NCBI RefSeq assembly: GCF_017676345.1
Contig: NZ_JAFFZM010000001.1
Span: forward strand, 310,001-374,000
Direction: 5' to 3'
Source: Streptomyces smyrnaeus
Lineage (GTDB): Bacteria; Actinomycetota; Actinomycetes; Streptomycetales; Streptomycetaceae
Length of the DNA stretch: 64,000 bases
The stretch's first letter is position 1. Each line of letters opens with the position of its first letter. This document shows, piece after piece, positions 16,380 through 26,457 of this stretch. The notes below the pieces were generated by a model. The model was given only the letters and a program-made list of their open reading frames with translations, was not told the DNA's origin and searched no databases. The translations under genes and the position numbers were made by a program.

Positions 16380-17566
16380 CGGTCCGCCTCCTTCGCGGGG
16401 GCGTCCCGCCGCCCGCCGTCGGCGCCCTCGGGGGTGCCGTAGACGGTGCCGACCGGCGGTAGCGGCACGGCGGGCAGCGCCTTGCGCTCCCGGGGGGTGA
16501 CGGGCACCAGTCCGGCCGTGCCCGCGGAGGCGGCGCCCGGTGCGGGGGTGAGGGGGCCGCCCATGCTGAGCTCGTTGATGTTGCCGCGGTTGTCCAGGGT
16601 GCCCTGGCCCGGGTTGTAGGCCCGCAGAAAGTTGTCGGCGGCCAGCGGTGCGGTGTCCAGGGCCTCGGCGAGGGAGGCGCGCTGGTCGACGAGGGTCCGG
16701 GTGATCGGGGCGAGCTTCTTGACGTTCTTCTTGAGGGCACCGCGGTTGTCCTCGATGAACTTCTTCACCTTGCCGAGTGCGGTGCCCAGTTGGGAGAGGG
16801 CCTTGGCGAGGTTCTCCTTGTCCTCGGCGAGGAAGGTGGTGACGTCGCTCAGCTGCCGTTCCGCCGTGCGGACCCGCTTGTCGTTGCGTTTGAGCATGGC
16901 GGTGAAGGAGCGCAGCTGACCGACGGTCGTGAACAGGTCTCCGCTGTTGCCGTCGAGGGTCTTGGCCGCCTTGCCGAACTCCTCGACGGATTTGCCGAGC
17001 GCCTTGCCGTTGCCGTCCAGGTTGGCCGCTCCGACATCCAGAAGGTCGGAGAGCGCCCCTTGGGAGTTGGCGCCCTCGGGGCCGAGCGCGTCGCTGAGTT
17101 CGGTGATGCTCGCGTACAGCTGGTCGACCTCCATCGGTACGGAGTTGCGGCCGGAGGGCAGGACGGCGGAGTCGGCGAGCCGGGGGCCCTTGGTGTAGGC
17201 GGGGGTGAGCTGGACATAGCGGTCGGAGACGAGGCTGGGGGCGATGACGACGGCGCGGGCGTCGGCCGGGACCTTGACGTCCGCGTCGATGAGGAGGGTG
17301 ACCTCCACCTTCTTCCCGTGCGGCTCGACGGCCTCGACCCGGCCGACGCGTACGCCCAGCACTCGAAGGTCGGAGCCCTCGTAGACGCCGACGGCCCGGT
17401 CGAACCAGGCGGTGACACGGGTGCCGTCCGAGCCGTCGAGTACGGCCGCTCCCCCGGCGCCGGCCCCGATCAGCAGCGTGAGCACCATGCCCAGGACGAG
17501 GGTGCGCCGGCGGAGGGGAGTGCGTCGGCGGAAGGGGGCACGGGCGCCGGTGGTGGCTGCTTTCAT
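16376..17566 (-). CDS. mceD: MCE-domain protein, MceD position
   Basis: Starts at ATG 17566, overlapping the mceC stop as ATGA; 396 residues. It has one TM helix (LVLGMVLTLLIGAGAGGAAV), an MCE domain with VYEGSDLRVLGVRVGRVEAV and an APSLVSDRYVQLTP segment, and long coiled-coil-like helices (residues 130-300). The NPGQGTLDNRGNINEL segment near the end recurs in actinobacterial MceD-type proteins. An in-frame ATG at 17653 would lie deep in mceC and is rejected as start. Confidence 0.87.
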   Translation of the reverse strand: MKAATTGARAPFRRRTPLRRRTLVLGMVLTLLIGAGAGGAAVLDGSDGTRVTAWFDRAVGVYEGSDLRVLGVRVGRVEAVEPHGKKVEVTLLIDADVKVPADARAVVIAPSLVSDRYVQLTPAYTKGPRLADSAVLPSGRNSVPMEVDQLYASITELSDALGPEGANSQGALSDLLDVGAANLDGNGKALGKSVEEFGKAAKTLDGNSGDLFTTVGQLRSFTAMLKRNDKRVRTAERQLSDVTTFLAEDKENLAKALSQLGTALGKVKKFIEDNRGALKKNVKKLAPITRTLVDQRASLAEALDTAPLAADNFLRAYNPGQGTLDNRGNINELSMGGPLTPAPGAASAGTAGLVPVTPRERKALPAVPLPPVGTVYGTPEGADGGRRDAPAKEADR

Positions 17567-18612
17567 CGGCTCTTCCCTCCCGGTTTCGGCGGTCGGCAGT
17601 CGTCCTCGGGCGGGGTGCCCGGCGGCAGATACCGTTTGGGCACCAGGCCGCACAGATAGCTGTCGAACCAGCGGCCGTTGCCGAGGGTGTTGCCGATGAG
17701 CCGGTAGTAGGGGCCCGCGACCTGCAGCGCGGCGTCGAGCCGTTCGCGGTTCTTCAGCAGCACGTCGGTGACCCGGTCCAGGGCGTGCAGGGTGGGGCCG
17801 AGCTGCTTGTTGTTGTCGTCCACCAGACCGGTCAGTTCCCTGCCGAGATCGCGGGTGCCGGTGAACAGCCGGTGGATGGCGCCGCGGCGGGCGCGGACCT
17901 CGGCGAGCAGCAGATTGCCGTCGCGCAGCAGCGCGGTGATGTCCGTGCGCCGCTCTTCGAGGGTGCGGGTGAGTTTCTTGCTGCCGCGCAGCAGTCGGGC
18001 CAGTTCGGTGTCGCGGGAGGAGATCGTGCGGGAGAGCGCGGAGAGCCCCTTGGCGGCACCGCGGACATCGGCGGGGGTGTTGCGGAAGGTGTCGGAGACG
18101 GCCTGGAAACTCTTGGCCAGCTTCTCGGAGTCGATCTCCTCGAAGGTGCGGCCCAGCCCGGTGAACGCCTGGGTCACGTCGTACGGGGAGGTGGTGCGGC
18201 TGGTGGGGATATGACGGTCGGGGTTCTGGGGGCCGGTGCCGAGCGGATCGAGGGCGAGGAACTTCTCGCCGAGCAGGGTGCGGATGCTGATGGCAGCACG
18301 ACTGGCGTTGCCGACCCAGGTGTCCTTGACCTTGAAGGCCACCTCGACCTTGGCGCCGTCGAGCGCCACCTGAAGGACCTCGCCGACCTTGACGCCCGCG
18401 ACCCGCACCTCGTTGCCCTCGCGCAGCCCGGCCGCCTCGGTGAACTCGGCGGTGTAGGTGGTGCCGCCGCCGATGAGCGGCAGATCGTCGGCGCGGTAGA
18501 CGGCCGTGCCCAACAGCGCGAGGAGCACCACCCCGACCAGGCAGACGGCGATCGGGTTGCGCTCCGCCATCGGCTTCAGACGCGGCACCCGGAGTCTTGT
18601 GCGCCCGCTCAT
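17563..18612 (-). CDS. mceC: MCE-domain protein, MceC position
   Basis: Starts at ATG 18612, overlapping the mceB stop as ATGA; 349 residues. It has a TM helix (PIAVCLVGVVLLALLGTAVY), then the MCE domain with LREGNEVRVAGVKVGEVLQV and SIRTLLGEKFLALDPLG. The C-terminal helices end in NTLGNGRWFDSYLCGLVPK. The paired cysteines near the C-terminus (Cys in SYLCGL and DDCRPP) recur in MceB here and could form a disulphide. Confidence 0.87.
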   Translation of the reverse strand: MSGRTRLRVPRLKPMAERNPIAVCLVGVVLLALLGTAVYRADDLPLIGGGTTYTAEFTEAAGLREGNEVRVAGVKVGEVLQVALDGAKVEVAFKVKDTWVGNASRAAISIRTLLGEKFLALDPLGTGPQNPDRHIPTSRTTSPYDVTQAFTGLGRTFEEIDSEKLAKSFQAVSDTFRNTPADVRGAAKGLSALSRTISSRDTELARLLRGSKKLTRTLEERRTDITALLRDGNLLLAEVRARRGAIHRLFTGTRDLGRELTGLVDDNNKQLGPTLHALDRVTDVLLKNRERLDAALQVAGPYYRLIGNTLGNGRWFDSYLCGLVPKRYLPPGTPPEDDCRPPKPGGKSR

Positions 18613-19640
18613 GACCGGCACCTCGGCTGGGTGATGGTGATACCGGTGGGTGGTTCGCTGCCGTCCGACATGGTCAGCCCGCTCGTTTCGGCCTCGCACA
18701 GATAGGTGTTGAACCAGGAGCCGTAGGAGGCGAGCCGGCCCAGCGTCCGCATCTTCTTCGGCGAGGTGCGCAGGAACTTCTCGAACTGGGGCGTGCCCTT
18801 GTCCAGTTGGCGGGAGAGCCTGCCCAGCTCGCGGATGTCCTTCTTGAGCGGTGCCCGGCCGTCCTCCAGCAACCCCGCGGTGGTGGTGGCCAGCCCGCCC
18901 ATGGCGGTGACGGCCTCGCCCAGTGGTTTGCGGTCGTCGGCGAAACCGGAGACCAGGTCGCGCAGGCTGGTGATCAGCTCGTTGAAGCCCTCCTCCCTGG
19001 CGTTGACCGTCTCCAGCACGGAGTTGAGGTTCTTGATCAGCGAGCCGATGACCTTGTCCTTGCCGGCGAGGGTGCTGGTCAGGGAGCTGATGTGGCCCAC
19101 CAGCGAGGTGACGGTGCCGCCCTCGCCCTGCAGGACGCTGATGATCTCCCCGGCGAGCTGGTTGGTGTCCTTGGGCGAGAGTCCCTCGAAGAGCGGCTTG
19201 AAGCCGTTGAAGAGCTGGGTGAGATCGAGCGCCGGCGTGGTGCGGCCGAGCGGGATGGTGCCGCCGACGGACAGGGTGCGCCCGACGGGCCCGCTGCCGC
19301 GTCTGAGCTCCACATAGCGCTGGCCGACCATGTTGAGGTACTTCACCGAGGCGTGGGTGGACGCGGGCAGGGCGCGGCCCTTCTCGACGGAGAACCGCAC
19401 CTCGGCGACGCGCCGGTCGACGACATCGATCTCCTCGACCTTGCCGACCCGCACTCCGGCGATCCGTACGCTGTCGCCCTCCACCAGGCCCGTCACATCG
19501 CTGAACCGGGCCCGGTAGCTGTCGGTCCCGCCGACCCCGGTGTTGGAGATGCTCAACGCGAGCACTGCGGTGGCCAGGGACGTCGTCACGATGAAGAGCA
19601 GCGACTTGACCAGCGGCCCGGCGAGAGAGGCGCGTTTCAC
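18609..19640 (-). CDS. mceB: MCE-domain protein, MceB position
   Basis: Encodes 343 residues with a TM anchor (LLFIVTTSLATAVLALSISN), an MCE domain with VEGDSVRIAGVRVGKVEEID and a KYLNMVGQRYVELR segment, and a helical C-terminal region (LFNGFKPLFEGLSPKDTNQL). The C-terminus, YGSWFNTYLCEAE then QPRCRS, carries two cysteines. The start overlaps the mceA stop as ATGA. The overall length fits MceB proteins. Confidence 0.88.
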   Translation of the reverse strand: MKRASLAGPLVKSLLFIVTTSLATAVLALSISNTGVGGTDSYRARFSDVTGLVEGDSVRIAGVRVGKVEEIDVVDRRVAEVRFSVEKGRALPASTHASVKYLNMVGQRYVELRRGSGPVGRTLSVGGTIPLGRTTPALDLTQLFNGFKPLFEGLSPKDTNQLAGEIISVLQGEGGTVTSLVGHISSLTSTLAGKDKVIGSLIKNLNSVLETVNAREEGFNELITSLRDLVSGFADDRKPLGEAVTAMGGLATTTAGLLEDGRAPLKKDIRELGRLSRQLDKGTPQFEKFLRTSPKKMRTLGRLASYGSWFNTYLCEAETSGLTMSDGSEPPTGITITQPRCRS

Positions 19641-20911
19641 TTGAGTCTCACCTCCGTGCCGCGCAGGGTCGGCCCGACCAGGACGCTGCTCCAGTCGGGC
19701 AGCTTCTCGGACCGCTTCGTCGACGGCGCGAGCAATTCGTTGATCAGCTGGTTCTCCTGCGGCGAGTTGGGCATCCCGGTGCCGCCCCGGGCATCGGCGA
19801 TGGTGGCGCCCTTGGCTGCGGCCCCCTTGGCGTCCTTCTCGGCCGCCGTGCCACCGGCGGGGCCGAGATAGGGGACGGAGTAGCAGCGCGGACCCCTCGG
19901 CCCGCCGCCGTAGGCGGGGGTGTCCTTGCCCGGCAGATAGGCGCCGCGGGAGCGGGTGACCTTCAGATCGACGTGGAGTCCCGGCTGGTCGGTGCCCTTG
20001 CCGAGCGCCTTGTCCATGACGGGGACGAAGGTGGCCAGGGTGCGCAGGGTGCAGGGGAAGGACGGGGACTGGGCGGCCATCACGCGCAGGGTGGGCCGGG
20101 CGGCGTCGGCGAGCCGGATGATGTTGTGGCGGTTCTGCCGCAGGAATCCGGTCACCTCGCGGGCCGTACCGGTGGCCGTGTCGTAGGCGGTGGCCAGATC
20201 GTCGGCCTTCTCGGCGAGGGTGCTGCTGGTGGTGGCGAAGTCGGAGAGCGCGGTCAGCACATCGGGCGCGGTGTCGGCGTACAGGTGGCTGACCTTCACC
20301 AGCTCCTTGATGTCCCGGTTGAGGGCCGGCAACCGGGGGTTGAGCTTGGCCAGATAGGCGTCCAGTGCGGCGAGGTTTTCACCGAGCTTCGCCCCGCGGC
20401 CCTCCAGGGCCTGGGCGACGGCGGTGAGGGTGGCCGAGAGCTTCTGCGGCTGCACGGCGGTGAGGGTGGGCAGCAGATGGTCCAGTACCTGCTCCAGTTC
20501 GATGGCGTTGCGGCTGCGGTCCTGCGGGATGGTGGCACCGGCCCGGATCGGCCGTGGTGAAGGGTTCTTGGGCGGGACCAGAGCGACATAGCGCTGCCCG
20601 AAGACGGTGGTGGGCAGCATCTGGGCGCGTACGTCGGCGGGGATGTGTGCGAGCTTGTCGGGCTGGAGCGCGACCCGCAGCCGGGCGCCCTTGCCGTCCG
20701 AGGTGATCTCGCGTACCTGGCCGACGACGACGCCGCGCAGCTTCACATCGGTGTTGACGTGCATCTCGTGGCCGGCCTGGGAGGTCCGCACGGTGATCTC
20801 GGCCGCGTCGGTGAACTGCTTGTCGTAGACGGCGACCGACAGCCAGATCAGCAGCGCCGGTACGAGCAGCAGGACGACCCCTGCCGGTCTGCGGCGCAGC
20901 GCGGCGCTCAT
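19637..20911 (-). CDS. mceA: MCE-domain protein, MceA position
   Basis: Starts at ATG 20911, overlapping the permease stop as ATGA; 424 residues. It has a TM helix (GVVLLLVPALLIWLSVAVYD), then the MCE domain with HVNTDVKLRGVVVGQVREIT and MLPTTVFGQRYVALVPPK. The long helical region begins QDRSRNAIELEQVLDHLLPT, a conserved MceA feature. The C-terminal 90 residues are Gly/Ala/Lys-rich and finish at the mceB start. It leads the six-gene MCE block that forms the transport tube. Confidence 0.88.
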   Translation of the reverse strand: MSAALRRRPAGVVLLLVPALLIWLSVAVYDKQFTDAAEITVRTSQAGHEMHVNTDVKLRGVVVGQVREITSDGKGARLRVALQPDKLAHIPADVRAQMLPTTVFGQRYVALVPPKNPSPRPIRAGATIPQDRSRNAIELEQVLDHLLPTLTAVQPQKLSATLTAVAQALEGRGAKLGENLAALDAYLAKLNPRLPALNRDIKELVKVSHLYADTAPDVLTALSDFATTSSTLAEKADDLATAYDTATGTAREVTGFLRQNRHNIIRLADAARPTLRVMAAQSPSFPCTLRTLATFVPVMDKALGKGTDQPGLHVDLKVTRSRGAYLPGKDTPAYGGGPRGPRCYSVPYLGPAGGTAAEKDAKGAAAKGATIADARGGTGMPNSPQENQLINELLAPSTKRSEKLPDWSSVLVGPTLRGTEVRLK

Positions 20912-21732
20912 CCGGCCACCTTCACGGTGGTGGTGGCACCCCACAGGGCGAGGCTGAGGAAGAAGTCGGTGACGCTGATGAGCACGATCGCGTTGCGTAC
21001 CGAGCGGCCCACGGCGATGCCGACGCCCGCGGGCCCGCCGGTGGCGCGGTAGCCGTAGTAGCAGTGGGTGAGGATCACCATGACGCTGAAGACGAAGACC
21101 TTCAGGAAGGACAGCAGGACGTCGGTGGGTGACAGGAACAGCGCGAAGTAGTGGTCGTAGGTGCCTGCCGACTGGTCGTTGTAGAAGACGGTGATGAACC
21201 GGGAGGACAGATACGAGCTGAGCAGTCCGATGCCGTAGAGGGGGATGATGCCGATGACGCCGGCGATGATCCGGGTGGTGACGAGGTAGGGCATGGAGCG
21301 GATGCCCATGCTGTCGAGGGCGTCGATCTCCTCGTTGATGCGCATGGCGCCCAGCTGCGCGGTGAAACCCGCCCCCAGGGTGGCGGACAGCGCGAGGCCC
21401 GCGACCAGCGGGGCGATCTCGCGGGTGTTGAAGTAGGCGGAGATGAAGCCGGTGAAGGCCTCGGTGCCGATCTGGTTGAGCGCGGCGTACCCCTGGAGGC
21501 CGACGACGGTACCGGTGAAGAGGGTCATCGCGGTCATGACGCCGACGGTGCCGCCGATGACACCCAGCCCACCGCTGCCGAACGTCACCTGGGCGAGCAG
21601 CCGCTGGACCTCGCGCAGATACCGCAGCAGGGTCTTGGGCGTCCACAGCAGCGCGCGGACGTAGAAGAGCAGTTGGTCGCCGGGTTTGTCGAGCCAGCCC
21701 AGGAGGCGGTCGGCGGCGGGGAGGCGGGCCAT
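20908..21732 (-). CDS. yrbEB: Mce ABC permease, second YrbE/MlaE-type subunit
   Basis: Encodes 274 residues with five to six predicted TM helices and the MlaE/permease core motif EEIDALDSMGIRSMPYLVTT, which contacts the ATPase. The N-terminal amphipathic part (DRLLGWLDKPGDQLLFYVRA) is typical of the B subunit. It pairs with the YrbE A subunit to form the inner membrane channel of the Mce transporter. It starts 3 nt after the upstream stop and its own stop overlaps mceA. Confidence 0.9.
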   Translation of the reverse strand: MARLPAADRLLGWLDKPGDQLLFYVRALLWTPKTLLRYLREVQRLLAQVTFGSGGLGVIGGTVGVMTAMTLFTGTVVGLQGYAALNQIGTEAFTGFISAYFNTREIAPLVAGLALSATLGAGFTAQLGAMRINEEIDALDSMGIRSMPYLVTTRIIAGVIGIIPLYGIGLLSSYLSSRFITVFYNDQSAGTYDHYFALFLSPTDVLLSFLKVFVFSVMVILTHCYYGYRATGGPAGVGIAVGRSVRNAIVLISVTDFFLSLALWGATTTVKVAG

Positions 21733-21735
21733 GGC

Positions 21736-22590
21736 TCAGGCCCCCTTCGGCGGTACGAGCTGGAGGTAGATGCCGGTGAGGACCATGTTGACGAAGAACA
21801 GCAGGAGGAAGGTGATGACGACGGACTGGTTGACGGCGTCCCCGACGCCCTTGGGGCCGCCGCGCGGGTTGAGCCCCCGGTAGGAGGCGACGATCCCGGC
21901 GATGAAGCCGAAGATGAGCGCCTTGATCTCGCTGATGTAGAGGTCGGGCAGTTGTGCGAGCGCGGAAAAACTGGCGAGGTAGGCGCCCGGAGTGCCGTCC
22001 TGGAGCACGACGTTGAAGAAATAGCCGCCCAGGGTGCCGACGACCGAGACCATGCCGTTGAGGAGGACGGCCACACACACGGTTGCCAGTACCCGGGGCA
22101 CCACCAGCCGCTGGATGGGTGAGACCCCCATGACCTCCATGGCGTCCAGCTCTTCGCGGATGGTGCGCGACCCCAGGTCCGCGCAGATCGCCGAGCCGGC
22201 GGCGCCGGAGATCAGCAGGGCGACGATCAGCGGGCTGGCCTGCTGGATGTTGACGAGCACACTGGCGGCGCCGGTGAAGGACTGGGCGCTGATCTGGCTG
22301 GCCAGCGAGCCGACCTGGAGGGCGATGACGGCGCCGAACGGGATGGAGACCAGCGCGGCGGGCAGAATGGTGACGCTGGCGATGAACCAGAACTGCTCGA
22401 CGAACTCACGGAACTGGAAGGGCCGCCGGAAGATCGCGCGCAGCACGGTGAGCGCCAGGATGAACAGCTTGCCGGGCTCCCGCAGGAAGCCCAGGCCCGG
22501 CAGGGGCGTCCTGGCGGCGGGCTCAGCCGGCTGAGCCGGCTCCTCGGGTCTGCCGCCCGTGGGCGGCGGAGTGTGCTCGGTCGCTGTCAT
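21736..22590 (-). CDS. yrbEA: Mce ABC permease, first YrbE/MlaE-type subunit
   Basis: Encodes 284 residues. The Pro/Glu-rich first 30 residues are cytoplasmic, followed by helices including FREFVEQFWFIASVTILPAA and the conserved EELDAMEVMGVSPIQRLVVP loop that couples to the ATPase. The G-rich motif ALLISGAAGSAICADLGSRT is typical of the family. It forms the permease heterodimer with the next gene product. The start overlaps the mceG stop as ATGA. Confidence 0.9.
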   Translation of the reverse strand: MTATEHTPPPTGGRPEEPAQPAEPAARTPLPGLGFLREPGKLFILALTVLRAIFRRPFQFREFVEQFWFIASVTILPAALVSIPFGAVIALQVGSLASQISAQSFTGAASVLVNIQQASPLIVALLISGAAGSAICADLGSRTIREELDAMEVMGVSPIQRLVVPRVLATVCVAVLLNGMVSVVGTLGGYFFNVVLQDGTPGAYLASFSALAQLPDLYISEIKALIFGFIAGIVASYRGLNPRGGPKGVGDAVNQSVVITFLLLFFVNMVLTGIYLQLVPPKGA

Positions 22591-23615
22591 GGCCGCTCCT
22601 GGGAGCGCTGCCGCACGGTGCTGGTGCGCTGGGGCAGGGGTGCGAGGTTCTGCGGGAGATCGGCCTCGATGGCGCGGCGCGCCGCGGGCGGCAGCTCGTC
22701 GAGCATGTTCACGACCCGCTCCCTACGGCGCCGGACGGCCTGCCGCTCGGGCAGTCCGGGGGTGGGTTCGAGCTGCGGGACCAGTCGGCGGGTCACGGCG
22801 TTGAGCGGGCCGAGCGCCGCCGAGTCGGCCTCCCGGGCGAGGGTGGCGGCGTCCTTCTCCTCGGACATCCCGATCGGTCCGGTGCGGCTGCCGCTGAGGA
22901 ACTGGGCGACAACGGGTTCCTCGCTGGTCAGCAGCACCTCCCGGGGCCCGAAGGTGACCAGGTGGCGGCGGAAGAGCATCCCCATGTTGTCGGGGACGGT
23001 CGCGGCGATGTCGAGATTGTGGGTGACGATCAGCATCGTCGCGTCGATCTGCGCGTTCAGGTCGATCAGCAGCTGCGAGGTGTAGGCGGTACGGACCGGG
23101 TCGAGGCCGGAGTCCGGCTCGTCGCACAGGATGATCTGCGGGTCGAGCACCAGGGCCCTGGCGAGTCCGGCACGCTTGCGCATGCCGCCGGATATCTCGC
23201 CGGGCAGCTTCTCCTCGTCGCCGACCAGCCCCACCATCTCCAGCCGCTCCATGACGATCCGGCGGATCTCGGATTCCTTCTTCCTGGTGTGCTCGCGCAG
23301 CGGGAAGGCGATGTTGTCGAAGAGGTTCATGGAGCCGAACAGCGCGCCGTCCTGGAACATCAGCCCGAAGGTTTTGCGCGCCTCGTAGATGTCGCGCTCG
23401 CGGCTGCGCACCATGTCGACGCCGTCCACCAGCACGCTGCCCCGCTCGGGTTTGACCAGCCCGATCAGCGACTTGAGGAAGACGGTCTTGCCGGTGCCGG
23501 AAGGACCCAGCATGACGCTGACCTCACCGGCGGGCAGCGTGAGCGTGATGTCCTGCCAGATGTTCTTGCTGCCGAAGGACTTGGTGAGCCCGCTGACCGC
23601 TACTTCGATACCCAT
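22587..23615 (-). CDS. mceG: ABC transporter ATPase of the Mce system (MceG/Mkl)
   Basis: Encodes 342 residues: Walker A GPSGTGKT (residues 37-44), Q-loop in LMFQDGALFG, signature ISGGMRKRAG (141-150), Walker B ILCDEPDSGLD and a switch His in IVTHNLD. The sequence is of the MlaF/MceG class. The C-terminal 90-residue extension (PVVAQFLSGSRTGPIGMSEE and onward) is characteristic of actinobacterial MceG and is needed for function in mycobacteria. In many mycobacteria mceG lies apart from mce operons. Here it heads the core block, as expected for a genome with a single mce locus. Confidence 0.93.
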   Translation of the reverse strand: MGIEVAVSGLTKSFGSKNIWQDITLTLPAGEVSVMLGPSGTGKTVFLKSLIGLVKPERGSVLVDGVDMVRSRERDIYEARKTFGLMFQDGALFGSMNLFDNIAFPLREHTRKKESEIRRIVMERLEMVGLVGDEEKLPGEISGGMRKRAGLARALVLDPQIILCDEPDSGLDPVRTAYTSQLLIDLNAQIDATMLIVTHNLDIAATVPDNMGMLFRRHLVTFGPREVLLTSEEPVVAQFLSGSRTGPIGMSEEKDAATLAREADSAALGPLNAVTRRLVPQLEPTPGLPERQAVRRRRERVVNMLDELPPAARRAIEADLPQNLAPLPQRTSTVRQRSQERP

Positions 23616-23655
23616 GCGGGTGCCCCCTCCTCCCGGCGCCCTGTTGTCCGCGGCG

Positions 23656-25173
23656 TCACTTCGGCAGCTCCGGAACCTTGGGCGGGGCGATGCACCCCAG
23701 GTTGTTGGGCCGCATCAGGCAGGGCGCTCCCTGGACGAGCTTGAGGTAGTTGCCGCCGCCGGAGATGCTCGCGGTGAAGAGCGGGTCGAGGTCCTCGCCG
23801 CCGGTTCCGCAGCCGGTGAAGGGCGGGATGGTGTACTTCGCCCGCAGGATGCCGCCCTTGAGCACCTCGTACTCCGGCTGCACCCCCTTGAGAACGAGCT
23901 CGATGGGCCGGGAGGTGCGGCAGTTGGGACCGACGTCCAGCGGTACGCCGTTGACCGTCACCTCGTGCATCCGCAGGGTCTGGTCCATATGGATGGTCGC
24001 GTAGTTCGGCGCGGAGGACCCCCGCTGCACGGTGACGATGGTCATCGGTGAACTGGTGAACTCGATCTTGGCGGTGACCGGCATGAAGTCGAAATCGAGG
24101 AAGGTCGCGGTGGCGTCCGGCAGATCCAGCTCCCCCAGGTGACGCAGCTGGTTGTAGCCGGGGCCCACCGCCCACTCCTTCTGGATGAGCAGATTCGCCG
24201 TGGTGGCGCCGTCCCGGGGGTCGTTGATGACCATGCCGCCCTTGAGCTTGAGCACATTGGAGACAGCCACCGGTACGGCACACCAATGGATTCCTCCGAT
24301 CGGACTCACCCGCACGGGAATGCCGGGTGGCGGCTCCGGCAGCTTCGAGCGGTCCAGCTCGCTCGTGGGCCGCTCCTTGTTGCACGGCTTCGCGGGCGGC
24401 AGCTCGGCGGCACCGACGTCGATGTCCGCGTCCCGCCGGGCGGCCTCCTCCTCGTCGTCGGGCCGCTCACCGGACTTCGACGGGCCGGGCGTGCGGGAGG
24501 GTGTCGCCGACTCCGAGGCACCGGGTCCGTCGTCCGCGCCACCGATCCGCACCGTGGCCAGTCGCAGCTCCTGCCCGTCGGCGGGCCGGCACTCGACCGC
24601 GACGGGGGCCGGAGCGGGCAGCGTGGTGGGCTCCTCGGCGGGCGGGACCTCGGGGGTGAGATCGAGCGCGAGCGGGCCGGCCGTGAAGGTGAGCTCCCCT
24701 TCGTCGGCGACCGTGACGGGCGGTACCTCACCGCGATGGGAGAGGGAGAGGTCTCCGCTCCCGGGCACCGGCGTGGCGGGAGACTTCAACCCGTCCCAGC
24801 GTGCGTCGGCCCGGCTGTCCGCCTGCGCCACCCGCACCGTGAGCGCGGCCTCGGAGGTGACGGACTCGGTGCGCTCGGGCAGCAGTTCGGCCAGCTGCTG
24901 GTGCGGGATGTCGACCTCGGCGGAGACCCGGCCGATCCTGACGGGCTCGCCGGAGGCGGCGGCCCTGGGGAACCTGCCGGACACCTCGGCCTCCACCCGC
25001 CACGTGACCGACCCGGTGCCGGTGGGGGACGCGCAGTCGTAGGCGACGGCGAGCCGGGCCTGCTGTTCCTGCGCCTGGGACCCGGCGCCGGGCAGTACTC
25101 CGGCCACCAGTGCGAGCACGCCCACGGCGGAGCCCCGCGCGGTGCGCCGGCGGGTTGTCGCGCTGGGTTTCAC
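23656..25173 (-). CDS. Secreted DUF6801-like protein at head of mce operon
   Basis: Starts at GTG 25173 with a GAGGAG site; 505 residues. A signal peptide covers about residues 1-34 (GSAVGVLALVAGVLPGAGSQ). An N-terminal beta domain resembles DUF6801 (AVAYDCASPTGTGSVTWRVE, with VAVECRPADG later). An acidic Ser/Pro linker (residues 215-260) follows. The C-terminal 230-residue beta domain (GPNCRTSRPIELVL, VLKGGILRAKYTIPPFTGC) is shared with the protein at 27840-28511. It lies 40 nt before mceG on the same strand, so it is probably co-transcribed. An extracellular lipid- or sterol-capturing role is possible but unproven. Confidence 0.75.
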   Translation of the reverse strand: MKPSATTRRRTARGSAVGVLALVAGVLPGAGSQAQEQQARLAVAYDCASPTGTGSVTWRVEAEVSGRFPRAAASGEPVRIGRVSAEVDIPHQQLAELLPERTESVTSEAALTVRVAQADSRADARWDGLKSPATPVPGSGDLSLSHRGEVPPVTVADEGELTFTAGPLALDLTPEVPPAEEPTTLPAPAPVAVECRPADGQELRLATVRIGGADDGPGASESATPSRTPGPSKSGERPDDEEEAARRDADIDVGAAELPPAKPCNKERPTSELDRSKLPEPPPGIPVRVSPIGGIHWCAVPVAVSNVLKLKGGMVINDPRDGATTANLLIQKEWAVGPGYNQLRHLGELDLPDATATFLDFDFMPVTAKIEFTSSPMTIVTVQRGSSAPNYATIHMDQTLRMHEVTVNGVPLDVGPNCRTSRPIELVLKGVQPEYEVLKGGILRAKYTIPPFTGCGTGGEDLDPLFTASISGGGNYLKLVQGAPCLMRPNNLGCIAPPKVPELPK

Positions 25174-25191
25174 TGTGCTCCTCGGAGGGGG

Positions 25192-25238
25192 CCGCACCCG
25201 CCCGCCGAGGGGGGAACGCGTCGGCGGGACGGGTGCGG
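25192..25238 (-). terminator. Strong hairpin between two secreted-protein genes
   Basis: CCGCACCCGCCCGCCGA and TCGGCGGGACGGGTGCGG form a stem of about 17 pairs with one bulge. It lies 16 nt beyond the stop of the 25255-25872 gene and 19 nt before the next start. It may end most transcripts of the small secreted protein and let a fraction continue into the mce operon, or act as an mRNA stabiliser. Confidence 0.65.
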
Positions 25239-25254
25239 CGAGCGGCGGGTGTCG

Positions 25255-25935
<681 letters not shown>

Positions 25936-26015
25936 TCAGCACAGCCGTTGCTCATCGCACGTGACGCTGCGCCCGCCATTTCCGTATGCCCTTGTCGGGC
26001 AGCTGGCAGAACGGA

Positions 26016-26033
26016 CGTTACGCACTGGTAACG
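26016..26033. promoter_or_regulatory. Operator-like palindrome CGTTAC-N6-GTAACG
   Basis: CGTTAC-GCACTG-GTAACG is a perfect 6-6-6 inverted repeat 146 nt before the secreted-protein start at 25872. The inner TTAC-N6-GTAA element recurs at 28670-28683 (one mismatch) and 29270-29285, so a shared regulator is likely. Confidence 0.65.
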
Positions 26034-26090
26034 CGGCGGTGCAATACCCCGGTTCAAGATGCGGTAGGGCGTTTCCGCTGAGGTGTTTTT

Positions 26091-26102
26091 CTTGTCAACA
26101 AG
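26091..26102. promoter_or_regulatory. 12-bp palindrome CTTGTCAACAAG
   Basis: Perfect five-base arms around CA, in an AT-richer stretch of the divergent region. It could be a second operator. It may instead be part of a -35 element; position alone does not decide. Confidence 0.35.
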
Positions 26103-26457
26103 AGAGCATCGGAGCGCTGTTGCGGGGGCCTGGTTCATCACCGGGTGCGCGTCCCCTACCGCACGGGATGACGTGCGCACCGCACGGTGGCAGCGTGGTG
26201 ACTCCCGCGTGCACCCCCCAACCTTCCGCGTCCCGCAGGGGCTGCGCCCACGCGTCGGCTGGTCTATGGTCTGCGGTGCGCGAGCGCCGATGCCGTACCC
26301 CCACCGGCCCGGGTGACGCCCCGCGCGGCTGAGGAAGGCAGTACGCGTTCCGTCGGAGCCCGCCCGGCCGCACCGGCCGCGCGCACACCGGACTCGTCCC
26401 CCACCTTGGCCGGTTGGCTTTCGCCCTGCTCCGAGGCCGACAGCGGAAGGTACGTCC

